A stretch of DNA of 64,000 nt from Luteitalea pratensis (GTDB taxonomy: Bacteria; Acidobacteriota; Vicinamibacteria; Vicinamibacterales; Vicinamibacteraceae): the NCBI RefSeq assembly GCF_001618865.1, contig NZ_CP015136.1, positions 2,267,001 to 2,331,000 on the forward strand, given 5' to 3'. This document shows positions 34,552 through 43,572 of the stretch, piece after piece. Below the pieces are notes generated by a model. That model ran no database searches. It worked only from the letters and a program-made list of their open reading frames with translations, and had not been told where the DNA came from. A program made the position numbers and the translations under genes. Positions within the stretch are counted from its first letter, which is position 1. Every line of letters starts with the position of its first letter.

Positions 34552-35568
34552 TTAGGTGAGCACGCGACGGCAGAACTCGACGCACTTGCGAACTTCGGCG
34601 ACCGGCGTCGATCCTTCCGGCACGTCGTACTCCATCTCGATCGACGCCGGCATCTTGTAGCCGTTCTTCTGCGCACTCTGCAGGATCCGCGCGATCGGCG
34701 TGTCGCCCTGGCCCCACGCGACGTTGGCGCCGCCGTTGTCCTTGGACTTGCGGTCTTTGATGTGGAAGCTGCTGATGCGACCGTGGAACTTCTCCAGGAA
34801 AATCACCGGGTCGCCGCTGCCAGCGGCAACGTAGTGGCCGAAGTCGACATTGGCCATGTTGCCCTTGGACACCGCGAAGGCCTCGTCGAAGGCCGTGAGC
34901 GTGCCCTGCAGGTGCGTGTGGTACGCGGCGTAGATCTTCCGCTTCATGGCGTAGTCGCCGATGCGCTTGAGGGCCGCGCTGTCGGTCGGCAACTCGAGCG
35001 TCGTGTGCGTGGCGCCGAGCGCCTCCGAGATGTTGAACACGTACTCGAACTCTTCGTCGGACATCGACGGGCTGAGCAGCTTGGTCGCATAGATGGTGAC
35101 GCCCGCGTCGTTGTACATCTTGCGCAGCGCCTTGAACTTGTCCATCGACTGCGACAGCCGCCACGCCTTCAGTTCGGCGGCGTACTTCTCGCGGGCCGCC
35201 ACCTGCTCCGGCGTTGGCGGTTGCCTGCCAGGGCCGCCGGGCCCACCTGGCCCACCTGGCCCGCCCGGTCCACCCTGACCGCCGGGCGGACGCGCCATCG
35301 CCGGCGCCCCGGCGTAGGCCTCGATCGGGCCGCCCATCAACTCGACGCCGCTGATGCCCGACTCGAGCACATAACGCAGCACCGCGTCGGCGCCCTGTTC
35401 GGGCATGGCGCGGTAGCTGTAGGTGATGACGCCGACCTGGACGCCATGGATCAACGAGTTCGGCCGCGCCTGTTGCGCCAGCGTACTGGCCAGCGAACGT
35501 TCGCCGATCAGTGCCGCGGGCACCGTCGCCATGGCCAGCTTGCCGAACTCCCGGCGGGTGACACTCAT
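34552..35568 (-). CDS. Sugar phosphate isomerase/epimerase-like TIM barrel, Tat signal, Gly-Pro insert
   Basis: A 338-aa AP-endonuclease-2-like TIM barrel. The Tat signal is at residues 1-30 (TRREFGKLAMATVPAAL). Barrel elements include GVQVGVITYSYR, GISGVELMG, ATHTTLEL, KIYAAYHTHLQGT, ANVDFGHYVAAG, RISSFHIKDRK and MPASIEMEY (metal-ligand Glu/His/Asp positions as in the family). A low-complexity GGPGGP tract (complement of about 35225-35290) is inserted between strands 2 and 3. A GGAGGT Shine-Dalgarno fixes ATG 35568. It is divergent from a Gfo/Idh/MocA oxidoreductase, a common pairing in sugar catabolism. Confidence 0.84.
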   Translation of the reverse strand: MSVTRREFGKLAMATVPAALIGERSLASTLAQQARPNSLIHGVQVGVITYSYRAMPEQGADAVLRYVLESGISGVELMGGPIEAYAGAPAMARPPGGQGGPGGPGGPGGPGGPGRQPPTPEQVAAREKYAAELKAWRLSQSMDKFKALRKMYNDAGVTIYATKLLSPSMSDEEFEYVFNISEALGATHTTLELPTDSAALKRIGDYAMKRKIYAAYHTHLQGTLTAFDEAFAVSKGNMANVDFGHYVAAGSGDPVIFLEKFHGRISSFHIKDRKSKDNGGANVAWGQGDTPIARILQSAQKNGYKMPASIEMEYDVPEGSTPVAEVRKCVEFCRRVLT

Positions 35569-35659
35569 GCGAGAACCTCCAAAGATTCGAGAGGAGGCCA
35601 TTCTACCTGCAGGCGGTCCGGCGGGCGACGAGTAGAATCGCCTCTCCACAGGAGGCTTG

Positions 35660-36853
35660 ATGCAACCGACCCGTCGTACGTTCCTGACGGCCGCGTCCGG
35701 GGTCACCCTCGGCACGCGCCTCGCCGCCGCATCCACGCAGGGCGCCAACGACCGCATCCGCATCGGCGTCATCGGCACCGGCGGCCGCGCCCGCGGGCTC
35801 ATGAGCCGGCTGAAGGAGCTGCGCGGCGTCGAGATGACGACCATCTGCGACGTCTATGAGACCAGCCTGGAACGGGCCACCGAGCACGCACCCGCCGCCA
35901 CCCGCGTCAAGGACTACCGGCGCATCCTGGACGATCCATCGATCGACGCCGTGCTCATCGGCGCGCCCGATCACTGGCATCGCACGATGACCATCGACGC
36001 GGTGAAGGCCGGCAAGGACGTCTACGTCGAGAAGCCGATTTCACGCACCATCGAGGAAGGCGAGGCGATGATGCAGGCTGTCCAGGCCTCCAAGCAGGTC
36101 GTGCAGACCGGCACGCAGCAGCGCAGCTGGGACCACTTCAAGCTCGGGAAGGAACTCATCGACTCGGGTCGCCTCGGCCAGACGACCTTCGTGCACACGT
36201 ATTGGTACCAGCAGCCCGGGGCGGCGTCCACCGCGAAGGTGGACACGGCTCACCTCGACTGGAAGGCCTGGCTCGGCCCAGCGCCCGACCGCCCGTTCGA
36301 CGTCGAGCGCTTGCTCCAGTGGCGCCATTTCTGGGACTACGGCGGCGGCGGTTTCACCGACCTCCTCACGCACTGGATCGACGTCGTCCACTGGTACCTG
36401 GACGTCGAGGCGCCGCGCGCAGCCATCGCGACAGGCGCCAATCACATCCGCAAGTCGTGGGACGCACCAGACACCTCCAACGCGTGGCTGGAGTTCCCGA
36501 AAGACTTCTCGACGACGTATGTTGGCTCGTTCAACAACCGCACCGACGATGGCGGGCTCGAGTTCAGGGGCAGCGAAGCGACGATGAAGATCGACAGGCA
36601 GCGGCTGGCGGTGTATCGGAGGGACGCGCCGAACGTGGCGGGCACGCACGCGCCGGAGCCCGAGATCTACGTCCGCTCGGGCGCCGACGGCACGATCGCA
36701 CACCTGCAGAACTGGGTGGACTGCATGCGCAGCCGCAAGACGCCCAATTCCGACATCCGCACGGGCCATATCGCGGCGCGGACGTCCCATCTCGCGAACA
36801 TCGCGTTGCGCGAGAAGCGCCGAGTCACCTGGGACGGCACCGCGGCGCGCTGA
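35660..36853 (+). CDS. Gfo/Idh/MocA family oxidoreductase, Tat-exported
   Basis: A 397-aa NAD(P)-dependent oxidoreductase. Its twin-arginine signal (TRRTFLTAASGVTLG) is followed by the Rossmann opening IRIGVIGTGGRARGLMSRL. The conserved EKP motif is in VYVEKPISRTIEEGE. The C-terminal substrate domain contains GGGGFTDLLTHWIDVVHWYL, with the His/Asp pair used in sugar binding. Members oxidise or epimerise sugars and cyclitols. An exact GGAGG lies 4 nt before ATG 35660. It is divergent from the isomerase-like gene at 35568; the two probably serve the same sugar pathway. Confidence 0.87.
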   Translation: MQPTRRTFLTAASGVTLGTRLAAASTQGANDRIRIGVIGTGGRARGLMSRLKELRGVEMTTICDVYETSLERATEHAPAATRVKDYRRILDDPSIDAVLIGAPDHWHRTMTIDAVKAGKDVYVEKPISRTIEEGEAMMQAVQASKQVVQTGTQQRSWDHFKLGKELIDSGRLGQTTFVHTYWYQQPGAASTAKVDTAHLDWKAWLGPAPDRPFDVERLLQWRHFWDYGGGGFTDLLTHWIDVVHWYLDVEAPRAAIATGANHIRKSWDAPDTSNAWLEFPKDFSTTYVGSFNNRTDDGGLEFRGSEATMKIDRQRLAVYRRDAPNVAGTHAPEPEIYVRSGADGTIAHLQNWVDCMRSRKTPNSDIRTGHIAARTSHLANIALREKRRVTWDGTAAR

Positions 36854-36929
36854 TCGGGCTCGCGCGGCATCCCTCGCGGCCGTCTCTGGCCGTTTGACGG
36901 ATTACCGTCCTGTTGGTATGGGTTTCCAT

Positions 36930-37157
36930 ATGAAGACGACTCTGGTCATCGACGATCGGGTGATGGCTCACCTCAAGCGCGAGGCAGCACGGACGGGCCG
37001 CACCATGTCCGACCTGGTCGAAGACGCGTTGCGCCGCCTGTTGGAGCCGACACGCGAAGTGAGAGACCTGCATCCGCTCCCGTCGTTCAAGAGTGGGGGC
37101 GTGCTGGTCGACATCGCCGACCGTGAGGCCCTCTACCGGGCTGTGGAAGGCCGCTGA
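36930..37157 (+). CDS. vapB: VapB-type ribbon-helix-helix antitoxin
   Basis: A 75-aa protein. The ribbon-helix-helix part is MKTTLVIDDRVMAHLKREA, ARTGRTMSDLVEDALRRLL, followed by an acidic/aromatic toxin-binding tail (FKSGGVLVDIADREALYRAVEGR). Its stop overlaps the start of a PIN-domain reading frame (TGATG at 37155-37159), the standard vapBC layout. The toxin is truncated after about 13 codons, leaving the antitoxin orphaned. Confidence 0.82.
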   Translation: MKTTLVIDDRVMAHLKREAARTGRTMSDLVEDALRRLLEPTREVRDLHPLPSFKSGGVLVDIADREALYRAVEGR

Positions 37158-37261
37158 TGTTCGTGGTGGACACCAACGTTCTCGTGTGCGCCGCCGGTGC
37201 GAAGGCCGACCTGTCCGCCGTAGCGGTGCGAAGGCGGAAGGCCGACCGGCGAAGGCCGTGA
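37157..37261 (+). pseudogene. vapC: vapC remnant (PIN-domain N-terminus only)
   Basis: The frame begins MFVVDTNVLVCAAGA, the first strand of a PIN ribonuclease with its first catalytic Asp. It then runs into the sequence of palindromic-element core copy F and stops after 34 codons. The remaining ~110 residues with the other acidic residues are missing; the SDR gene follows immediately. It is non-functional as a ribonuclease. Confidence 0.75.
37208..37238. repeat. Palindromic-element core, copy F (degenerate arms)
   Basis: GACCTGTCCGCCGTAGCG... to AAGGCGGA is clearly the same core as copies A-E, 31 nt long. The flanking GGCC and GCCGACCGGC sequences are only partly complementary. It sits at the break point of vapC. 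Confidence 0.7.
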
Positions 37262-37268
37262 TGTGGCG

Positions 37269-38030
37269 CTACGGCATGTACTGGCCGCCGTTCACTTCCA
37301 CGACCTGGCCAGTCACGTACCCCGACAGCTTTTCGGACGCCAGGTACAGGAACGTGCCGGCACACTCCTCCGCGGTGCCGAGACGTCCGAGCGGAATGGT
37401 CGCGCGCATCGTCTCCAGCTGCGCGGACGTCGAGTAGCGATCGTGGAAGGGCGTGGTGACCACGCCAGGCGAGACGGCATTGACGCGGATGTTGTCGCCT
37501 GCGAGCTCGCGGGCCCAGCCGTGCGTGGCGGTCGAGATGAACCCCTTCGCCGCGGCATAGAGCACCGCGCCGCCTGCGCCGCCCGTGCGCGCGGCGATCG
37601 AGCTGACGTTGATGATGACGCCGCCACCCTGACGCCGCATGATCGGCACGACCGCGTGCACGAACAGGACGACCTGCGTGACGTTCAGCGCCAGCACCTC
37701 CTGCAGGTGCGACTCGGCATACTCGGCGATGCTCCTGCGCCCCAGCATCCCGCCGGCGTTGTTGATCAACACATCGATCCGTCCGAACCGCTCCATCGTC
37801 TCGGCCACGATGCGGGGAACGGTCGCGGCCTGACCGAGGTCGCCCTGGGTGAGCACGGTCTCCGCGCCAAGATCCCGCGCCGCGGTCGCGACGGCCTCGG
37901 CCTCGGCAGCGCTCGCGTTGTAATGCAGGGCCAGCTTGCTGCCGGCCCTGGCGAATGCCTTGGCTGCGGCAGCACCGATGCCGGTCGACGCACCGGTAAT
38001 GAGGACGACGCGATCACGCAGGTCAGTCAC
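37269..38030 (-). CDS. Short-chain dehydrogenase/reductase (FabG-like)
   Basis: A 253-aa classical SDR. The NAD(P) loop is VVLITGASTGIGAAAAKAF, then NNAGG at strand 4. The catalytic set is Ser in INVSSIAAR and Tyr/Lys in AVLYAAAKGF, with VNAVSPGVVTTPF after it. It is full length and cytoplasmic. The substrate is unknown; similarity to 3-oxoacyl-ACP reductases is general. It converges on the vapBC relic and starts next to a heptanucleotide array. Confidence 0.88.
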   Translation of the reverse strand: MTDLRDRVVLITGASTGIGAAAAKAFARAGSKLALHYNASAAEAEAVATAARDLGAETVLTQGDLGQAATVPRIVAETMERFGRIDVLINNAGGMLGRRSIAEYAESHLQEVLALNVTQVVLFVHAVVPIMRRQGGGVIINVSSIAARTGGAGGAVLYAAAKGFISTATHGWARELAGDNIRVNAVSPGVVTTPFHDRYSTSAQLETMRATIPLGRLGTAEECAGTFLYLASEKLSGYVTGQVVEVNGGQYMP

Positions 38031-38073
38031 AGGGCAACTCCTCTTCCTCGAGCCGCAATGCTAGCAAAGATGG

Positions 38074-38157
38074 CTGAGTCTCAAGTCTCAAGTCGCAGGT
38101 CGCAGGTCGCAGGTCTCAGGTCTCAGGTCTCAGGTTTCAAGTCTCAGGTCTCAGTCT
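38074..38157. repeat. Heptanucleotide array, TCTCAGG/TCTCAAG type, 11 units
   Basis: Successive 7-mers TCTCAAG, TCTCAAG, TCGCAGG (three times), TCTCAGG (three times), TTTCAAG, TCTCAGG and a final partial unit. It is the cleanest example of the period-7 arrays. It occupies the divergent gap between the SDR and Nramp-like genes. Confidence 0.92.
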
Positions 38158-38221
38158 CCGCGCTCTCCGGGCGTCGGGTCCGGGCGTACGTGTTACCGTT
38201 CGCCCTCACCTCGGAGACACC

Positions 38222-39697
38222 ATGACGAGCGATCAAGCGTCGGTGAGCACCGCGCAACTGCCTGCTACCCATGGCGAACTACCTCCCTGGGAGGTTGCCG
38301 ACCTGCCGGCACCGCCGCCACTCTCGCTCCGCAACGTCTTCAAGGTGATCGGCCCTGGCGCCATCATGGCGGCGACGTCGATAGGCGGCGGCGAGTGGCT
38401 GGTGGGGCCCGCCGCGGCGGTCAAGTACTCGGCGAACATCTTCCTCATCGCGACCATCGCGATCGCGCTGCAGGTGCTGTTCAACCTCGAAGCGGTCCGG
38501 TACACGCTGTACACCGGCGAGCCGATCTACGGCGGCATCATGCGGCTCAAGCCGGGGCCGCGCTTCTGGGCCGGCTCTTACACCGTGTTCGGCTTCCTGC
38601 AACTCGGGTGGCCGGCGCTCGCTGGCAGCGCAGCGGCGACGCTGATGGGCGCCTGGATGGGCCGGATGGCAGGCGCACCCGAGCAGGGCACGCAAGGATG
38701 GATCGCTGTCGCGCTGATCCTCGCCTGCGTCCTGATCCTCTCGTTCGGGGGGACGATTGAGCGCATGCTCGAGTACTTCGCCTGGACGATGCTCGGCGTC
38801 GTCTTCGTGTTCCTGCTGTTCATCAACATCGTGTTCGTGCCGCTGTCGCACTGGTGGGAGACGTTCCGGGGCTTCTTCAGCTTCTCGGGCATGCCACATC
38901 CCATCGACTGGGGGCTCATCGGCGCGCTTGCCGCGACGGCAGGCTCCGGTGGGATCGGTAACCTCACGGTGACCAACTGGCTTCGCGACAAGGGCTTCGG
39001 CATGGGCGCCACGGTGGGGGCGATCCCCAGCGCCGTCGGCGGTCACCAGATCGTGCTGTCGCACGTCGGCACGGTGTTTCCCGCAACGCCGGCAAACCTC
39101 GCCCGGTGGCGAGAGTGGCTCCGCTACGTCCACATCGATCAGATCGCGGTGTGGGGACTGTTCTGCTTCCTCGGCATGTTCCTCAACGTCAATCTGGCCA
39201 CCGCCGTCATCCCGCAAGGCACCGATCTGCAGGGACTCGCGGCGGGGGCGTACCAGGCCGAGTACCTGAGTCGCATCTGGCCGGGCTTCTGGTTCCTGAC
39301 CTTGTTCAACGGCTTCTGGATCCTGTTCAAGACGCAGTTGGGGAACACCGACATCCTGGTCCGCACGATCACGGACGCGCTCTGGATGTCGAGCCCGAGG
39401 GCGCGAGCCGCGTCCAGCGTCCGCACGATCTACTACGGCATCCTCGTGATCTTCTCGATCTGGGGTGTCCTGGTGATTCGTTCAGCCTCGCCGTTCCAGC
39501 TGTTCAAGATCCTCGCGAACATGGCCGGCATCGTCCTGATGATTGCGGGCGTCCAGATTTTCCTGGTGAACCGGCGTTTCCTGCCGCGGGCCGTGCGGCC
39601 GCCGCTCTGGCGGGAAGCCGGCCTCCTGCTGTGCTCCGCGTTCTACGCCTTCTTCGCGTTTTTCGTCGTCCGGGACGTCCTGCGCTCGTTGTTCTGA
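38222..39697 (+). CDS. Nramp-like membrane transporter
   Basis: A 491-aa integral membrane protein with about 11 hydrophobic segments and an Nramp-like architecture: IGPGAIMAATSIGGGEWLVG in TM1 and TAGSGGIGNLTVTNWLRDKG in TM6. The canonical metal-binding motifs DPGN (TM1) and MPH (TM6) are not present, so it may carry another substrate, or metals in a different way. Similar divergent Nramp relatives occur in Acidobacteriota and Planctomycetota. An N-terminal ~35-residue cytoplasmic tail is Pro-rich. Confidence 0.78.
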   Translation: MTSDQASVSTAQLPATHGELPPWEVADLPAPPPLSLRNVFKVIGPGAIMAATSIGGGEWLVGPAAAVKYSANIFLIATIAIALQVLFNLEAVRYTLYTGEPIYGGIMRLKPGPRFWAGSYTVFGFLQLGWPALAGSAAATLMGAWMGRMAGAPEQGTQGWIAVALILACVLILSFGGTIERMLEYFAWTMLGVVFVFLLFINIVFVPLSHWWETFRGFFSFSGMPHPIDWGLIGALAATAGSGGIGNLTVTNWLRDKGFGMGATVGAIPSAVGGHQIVLSHVGTVFPATPANLARWREWLRYVHIDQIAVWGLFCFLGMFLNVNLATAVIPQGTDLQGLAAGAYQAEYLSRIWPGFWFLTLFNGFWILFKTQLGNTDILVRTITDALWMSSPRARAASSVRTIYYGILVIFSIWGVLVIRSASPFQLFKILANMAGIVLMIAGVQIFLVNRRFLPRAVRPPLWREAGLLLCSAFYAFFAFFVVRDVLRSLF

Positions 39698-39771
39698 GCG
39701 TCGGACGGAACCGCAAGCTCGCCGTTCTCGGCTGCTTCAGCAGGGAATGGCGTAGACCGCACCGCGAACTC

Positions 39772-39787
39772 GCCGGACAAGTCCGGC
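39772..39787. repeat. Simple palindrome, GCCGGAC arms
   Basis: GCCGGAC, AA, GTCCGGC, followed by GCCTAC. It is the inverse-orientation match to 10492-10511. Confidence 0.75.
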
Positions 39788-39890
39788 GCCTACACCTCGG
39801 CAGGACCGTGCTGGAGGGCCGTCCTGGCCCGACCGGTGATACGTTAGGCGTCGTAAAACGTGCCCTTTTCCTGTTGATGGAGATCATTCG

Positions 39891-40973
39891 ATGAGTCGTG
39901 TCTTCAACTTCAGCGCCGGCCCGGCCGCGCTGCCCGAACCGGTATTGCGGCAAGCGGCCGAGGAAATGCTCGACTGGCATGGCTCGGGGATGTCCGTGAT
40001 GGAGATGAGCCATCGCGGCAAGGAGTTCATCGCGATCCATGCCGAAGCCGAGCGGCTGCTGCGCGAGCTGCTGGGTGTGCCCACGAACTACAAGGTCCTG
40101 TTCCTGCAGGGCGGGGCCATCGGCGAGAACGCGATCGTGCCGATGAACATGCTGCGCGGCCGGACCTCGGCCGACTACGTGGACACCGGCGAGTGGTCGA
40201 AGAAGTCGATCAAGGAAGCGCAGAAGTACGGGTCGGTCAACGTGGCCGCGAGCGGGAAGGCAGGCGGCTACACCAGCATCCCGCCGCGCGAGGGCTGGAC
40301 GCTCGATCCGAATGCCGCGTACGTCCACATCTGCAGCAACGAGACGATCGGCGGCGTCGAGTACCACTGGACGCCAGACACCGGCGACGTGCCGCTGGTG
40401 GCCGACATGTCGAGCAACATCCTGTCCAAGCCGGTGGACGTGTCGCAGTACGGCCTCATCTACGGCGGGGCACAGAAGAACATCGGCCCGGCCGGCTTGA
40501 CCATCGTCATCGTGCGCGACGACCTCATTGGCCAGGCGTTGCCAATCACGCCATCGGCGTTCGACTACAAGCAACAGGCCGACAACGACTCGATGCTCAA
40601 CACGCCGCCGACGTATGGGATCTACATCGCCGGGCTGGTGTTCAACTGGATCAAGGCGCAGGGCGGCCTCGAGGCGATGGCCGAGCACAACCGCGCCAAG
40701 GCGGCGCTGCTCTACGACTTCTTGGACGCGAGTTCGTTCTTCAGCAGCCCGGTGGCCATCGCCGACCGCTCGCTGATGAACGTGCCCTTCAAGCTGCGTG
40801 ACGATGCGCTCGACGAGACGTTCCTCGAGGGCGCGCAGGCGCGGAGCCTCCTGCAGCTCAAGGGGCATCGGTCGGTGGGCGGCATGCGCGCGTCGATCTA
40901 CAACGCGATGCCGGTGGAGGGCGTGAAGGCCCTGGTGGCCTACATGCAGGAGTTCGAGGCGACCCATGGGTGA
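39891..40973 (+). CDS. serC: Phosphoserine aminotransferase
   Basis: A 360-aa class-V aminotransferase. It opens [17 protein letters not shown], with [14 protein letters not shown]. The PLP lysine is in [14 protein letters not shown]. Also present are [18 protein letters not shown] and [12 protein letters not shown] near the C-terminus. It converts 3-phosphohydroxypyruvate and glutamate to phosphoserine and oxoglutarate in serine synthesis. GGAG precedes the ATG. The stop lies 8 nt inside the following serA gene, so the two are translationally coupled. Confidence 0.96.
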   Translation: MSRVFNFSAGPAALPEPVLRQAAEEMLDWHGSGMSVMEMSHRGKEFIAIHAEAERLLRELLGVPTNYKVLFLQGGAIGENAIVPMNMLRGRTSADYVDTGEWSKKSIKEAQKYGSVNVAASGKAGGYTSIPPREGWTLDPNAAYVHICSNETIGGVEYHWTPDTGDVPLVADMSSNILSKPVDVSQYGLIYGGAQKNIGPAGLTIVIVRDDLIGQALPITPSAFDYKQQADNDSMLNTPPTYGIYIAGLVFNWIKAQGGLEAMAEHNRAKAALLYDFLDASSFFSSPVAIADRSLMNVPFKLRDDALDETFLEGAQARSLLQLKGHRSVGGMRASIYNAMPVEGVKALVAYMQEFEATHG

Positions 40974-42153
40974 CCGGCAGCGCCTCCGGGTCCTGGTGCT
41001 GAACCAGATTTCGGCCCTCGGGCTCAAGCGCTTGCCAGGCGACGGCTACAGCGTCGGCAAGGACCTGCCCGAACCCGACGCGGTGCTGGTGCGCTCGGCC
41101 GATCTGCACGGGATGGAGATTCCCCCCAGCGTGAAGGCCATCGGGAGGGCCGGCGCGGGTACCAACAACATCCCCGTGCCCCTGATGACCAGGCGTGGCG
41201 TCCCGGTCTTCAACACGCCGGGCGGCAATGCGAACGCCGTCAAGGAACTGGTCCTGGCCGGCATGCTCATGGCCGCGCGCAACCTGCCGGCGGCGCTGCG
41301 CTTCGTCGATTCGCTCGATCCGACGATGGCCGACATGGATCGGGCGGTGGAGGACGGCAAGAAGGCCTTCGCCGGACTGGAACTCGCCGGCCACACGCTG
41401 GGCATCGTCGGCCTGGGCAAGGTCGGCTGCCTGGTGGCTGACGCGGCGATCAAGCTCGGGATGCACGTGTTCGGTCACGATCCCGAGATTACCGTCGACG
41501 CCGCGTGGAACCTGCCGGCGCAGGTGAAGAAGGCGACAAGCGTGACCGAGGTGCTCCGGCACAGCGACTTCGTCACGCTGCACGTGCCGCTGGTCGAGGC
41601 CACGCGAGGCCTCGTCGGCAAGAACATCGACCAGATGCGCATGGGCGCCGTGCTGCTGAACTTCGCGCGCGAAGGGGTGGTCGATGAAGCCGCAGTACTG
41701 GAGGCGCTGGCGTCGAGGCGTCTGGCCTCCTACGTCTGCGACTTTCCCGGCCCCGCCCTCAACCGCCACGAGCAGGTGATTGCGCTGCCGCACCTGGGCG
41801 CATCCACGCGCGAGGCCGAGGAGAACTGCGCGGTGATGGTCGTCGATCAGTTACGCGACTATCTCGAACACGGCCAGGTCGCCAACGCGGTCAACTTCCC
41901 GCAGGTGTCGATGGCGCGTGAATCGGCCTACCGCGTCGCGATTGCCAACGCCAACGTGCCCAACATGCTCGGGCAGATCTCGACGACGATGGCGAAGTTC
42001 GGCCTCAACATCCACAACATGGTGAACAAGTCGCGCGGCGAGATGGCCTACACGCTGGTCGATGTGGACAGCGCGGTCGGCGATGCCGTGCTCGACAGCC
42101 TTCGGGCCATCGACGGCGTGCTTTCAGTGCGCTATCTGCCGCACCACGCCTGA
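40966..42153 (+). CDS. serA: D-3-phosphoglycerate dehydrogenase
   Basis: A 395-aa protein. It has a D-2-hydroxyacid dehydrogenase core: [17 protein letters not shown] loop [16 protein letters not shown], catalytic Arg/Glu in [15 protein letters not shown] and His in [17 protein letters not shown]-terminal ACT domain (residues ~315-395, [20 protein letters not shown]) would give serine feedback. It catalyses the first step of serine synthesis, supplying the substrate for SerC encoded just upstream. It is shorter than four-domain SerA, with no intervening ASB domain. Confidence 0.95.
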   Translation: MGDRQRLRVLVLNQISALGLKRLPGDGYSVGKDLPEPDAVLVRSADLHGMEIPPSVKAIGRAGAGTNNIPVPLMTRRGVPVFNTPGGNANAVKELVLAGMLMAARNLPAALRFVDSLDPTMADMDRAVEDGKKAFAGLELAGHTLGIVGLGKVGCLVADAAIKLGMHVFGHDPEITVDAAWNLPAQVKKATSVTEVLRHSDFVTLHVPLVEATRGLVGKNIDQMRMGAVLLNFAREGVVDEAAVLEALASRRLASYVCDFPGPALNRHEQVIALPHLGASTREAEENCAVMVVDQLRDYLEHGQVANAVNFPQVSMARESAYRVAIANANVPNMLGQISTTMAKFGLNIHNMVNKSRGEMAYTLVDVDSAVGDAVLDSLRAIDGVLSVRYLPHHA

Positions 42154-42223
42154 CACGGGGGACTAGGCCACCAGCCGGATCAACAGATGAGCTGATCGCC
42201 GGCGCTCGGTGTCTAAGAGCGAC

Positions 42224-42409
42224 ATGCCATGGCTCGTCCCACTGTGCCTCTGCCTGGCCGTCCTCGCGCTCGTCACCGGCGTGTTCGTTGCATCCGTGAG
42301 AAACGCCCGAGCGCTGAGGCGGGACCTGAACGATCGCTTCGACGCCGTTCAGGCCAGGCTCGAGAAGCAGGCCAATGCCATTGCGGACGAACTGTTGCGA
42401 CGCCAATGA
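42224..42409 (+). CDS. Small single-pass membrane protein of unknown function
   Basis: A 61-aa protein with one transmembrane helix (residues ~4-24, VPLCLCLAVLALVTGVFVAS) and a short charged coiled-coil tail (LNDRFDAVQARLEKQANAIADELLRRQ region). A GTG 5 codons earlier (42209) is the alternative start. No Shine-Dalgarno is evident. Its function is unknown. Confidence 0.5.
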   Translation: MPWLVPLCLCLAVLALVTGVFVASVRNARALRRDLNDRFDAVQARLEKQANAIADELLRRQ

Positions 42410-42523
42410 CGAAGGCTCTGTCAATGAGGCTCTTTGCTGTTTGACGAATGTGCAGTCCTGACCTGACACAATCGCTGGAGCCGTATCCCTGATGTGCGGC
42501 TCCGGCTGGACGCCACATCAGCG

Positions 42524-43024
42524 TCACGCGAATGGGTTCTCGTCCGCGCTCGGACCGTAGATCGAAGGAACCGGGACACCAAGTACGCGGAGGTACACGG
42601 TCAGCTGTCCACGGTGGTGATACCAGTGGTTCAGCATGACAGACCGCAGCATCGCGATCCGCGGAACAGCCAACACTTCGCGATCGCCCTGCATGAGACG
42701 CCAGGTGTCCAGGACCGCCGTATCATCCATGCCCCCGAGCGCCCTCCTTGCCGCCGCGATACTCTCCTCGAGCGCAGGAAGCAGGTCCGAAGCGCTTCGG
42801 GGACGTGGATCAACGAACTCGGGCGCTTGTGCCGGAGAAGGGGAGGCCACCAGCTTCGCGACACCGCCCGGAACGGTCGCCACATGCAGCGCCAGCTCGC
42901 CAAGCGTTCGGGCCTTCTCGTGCGGTCGCCACGCCAGCTGATCTCCAGGAACGCGTTCAAGCACGCGCCGCGTCGTGATGGCTTCCTCTTCGAGTTCATT
43001 CAACAGACCATCTATCAATGCCAT
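42524..43024 (-). CDS. DinB family protein
   Basis: A 166-aa DinB-fold protein. Histidine ligands appear in LGELALHVATVPGG and in the C-terminal LNHWYHHRGQLTVYLRVLG. The ending IYGPSADENPFA is nearly the same as that of the gene at 43573 (VYGPSADDRSFG), showing a recent paralogous pair. It is the last gene of a three-gene minus-strand cluster (DinB, PhnB-like, DinB). The substrate is unknown. Confidence 0.86.
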   Translation of the reverse strand: MALIDGLLNELEEEAITTRRVLERVPGDQLAWRPHEKARTLGELALHVATVPGGVAKLVASPSPAQAPEFVDPRPRSASDLLPALEESIAAARRALGGMDDTAVLDTWRLMQGDREVLAVPRIAMLRSVMLNHWYHHRGQLTVYLRVLGVPVPSIYGPSADENPFA

Positions 43025-43044
43025 GGTTCGCTGCTTCCTGGAGA

Positions 43045-43464
43045 TCAGACTGCCGATGCGCCCTGCGGCTTCATGTGAACGAGCATCCAGGACGTCCCGA
43101 ACTTGTCGCGGAGCATCGCGAAGCGTGAGGCGAAGAAGGTCTCCTGCATCGGCATGAACAGCTGCCCGCCTTCGGACAGGAGTCCGTAGATGCGATCGGC
43201 TTCGGCATCGCTGTCGACCGCGAGAGACAGGTACGCACTGCGCATCGGCTGGTAATCCGGGATGTCGGCTCCCAGCAGCTCGGTGCCGCCGAGATTCATG
43301 CGGGCGTGGAGTACCTTTTCGCTCCAGTCAGGCGGTGCCGGCGAGGGCCCGGGCTGCTCGCTGTGTCGCATCAGCATCGTGATGTGTCCGCCGAGATGCT
43401 GCTCGTAGAACCGGAAGGCCTGCTCGCAGTTGCCGCCGTAGTTCAAGTAGGTGTGGAGTTGCAC
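43045..43464 (-). CDS. PhnB-like VOC family protein
   Basis: A 139-aa VOC protein beginning VQLHTYLNYGGNCEQAFRFY, the usual PhnB/3-demethylubiquinone methyltransferase-like opening. It continues with KVLHARMNLGGTELLGADIP and ends RFAMLRDKFGTSWMLVHM. The GTG start at 43464 is chosen because AAGGA lies 10 nt upstream and the domain begins there. It is sandwiched between two DinB genes transcribed in the same direction. Confidence 0.82.
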   Translation of the reverse strand: MQLHTYLNYGGNCEQAFRFYEQHLGGHITMLMRHSEQPGPSPAPPDWSEKVLHARMNLGGTELLGADIPDYQPMRSAYLSLAVDSDAEADRIYGLLSEGGQLFMPMQETFFASRFAMLRDKFGTSWMLVHMKPQGASAV

Positions 43465-43572
43465 GGGTTGCCGTCCTTTTCGCTGGAGACGGGAATCGCC
43501 CCTGTGTGCGATCGACAAGCGATCGCCGCTACGGATACAGACCGCTGCCGCGAGCAGGAATCATCGGTCACG

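Noticed and set aside
38074-38157. Period-7 arrays considered as a CRISPR array
   Set aside because: Units are 7 bp with no unique spacers and no cas genes; they are simple tandem repeats.
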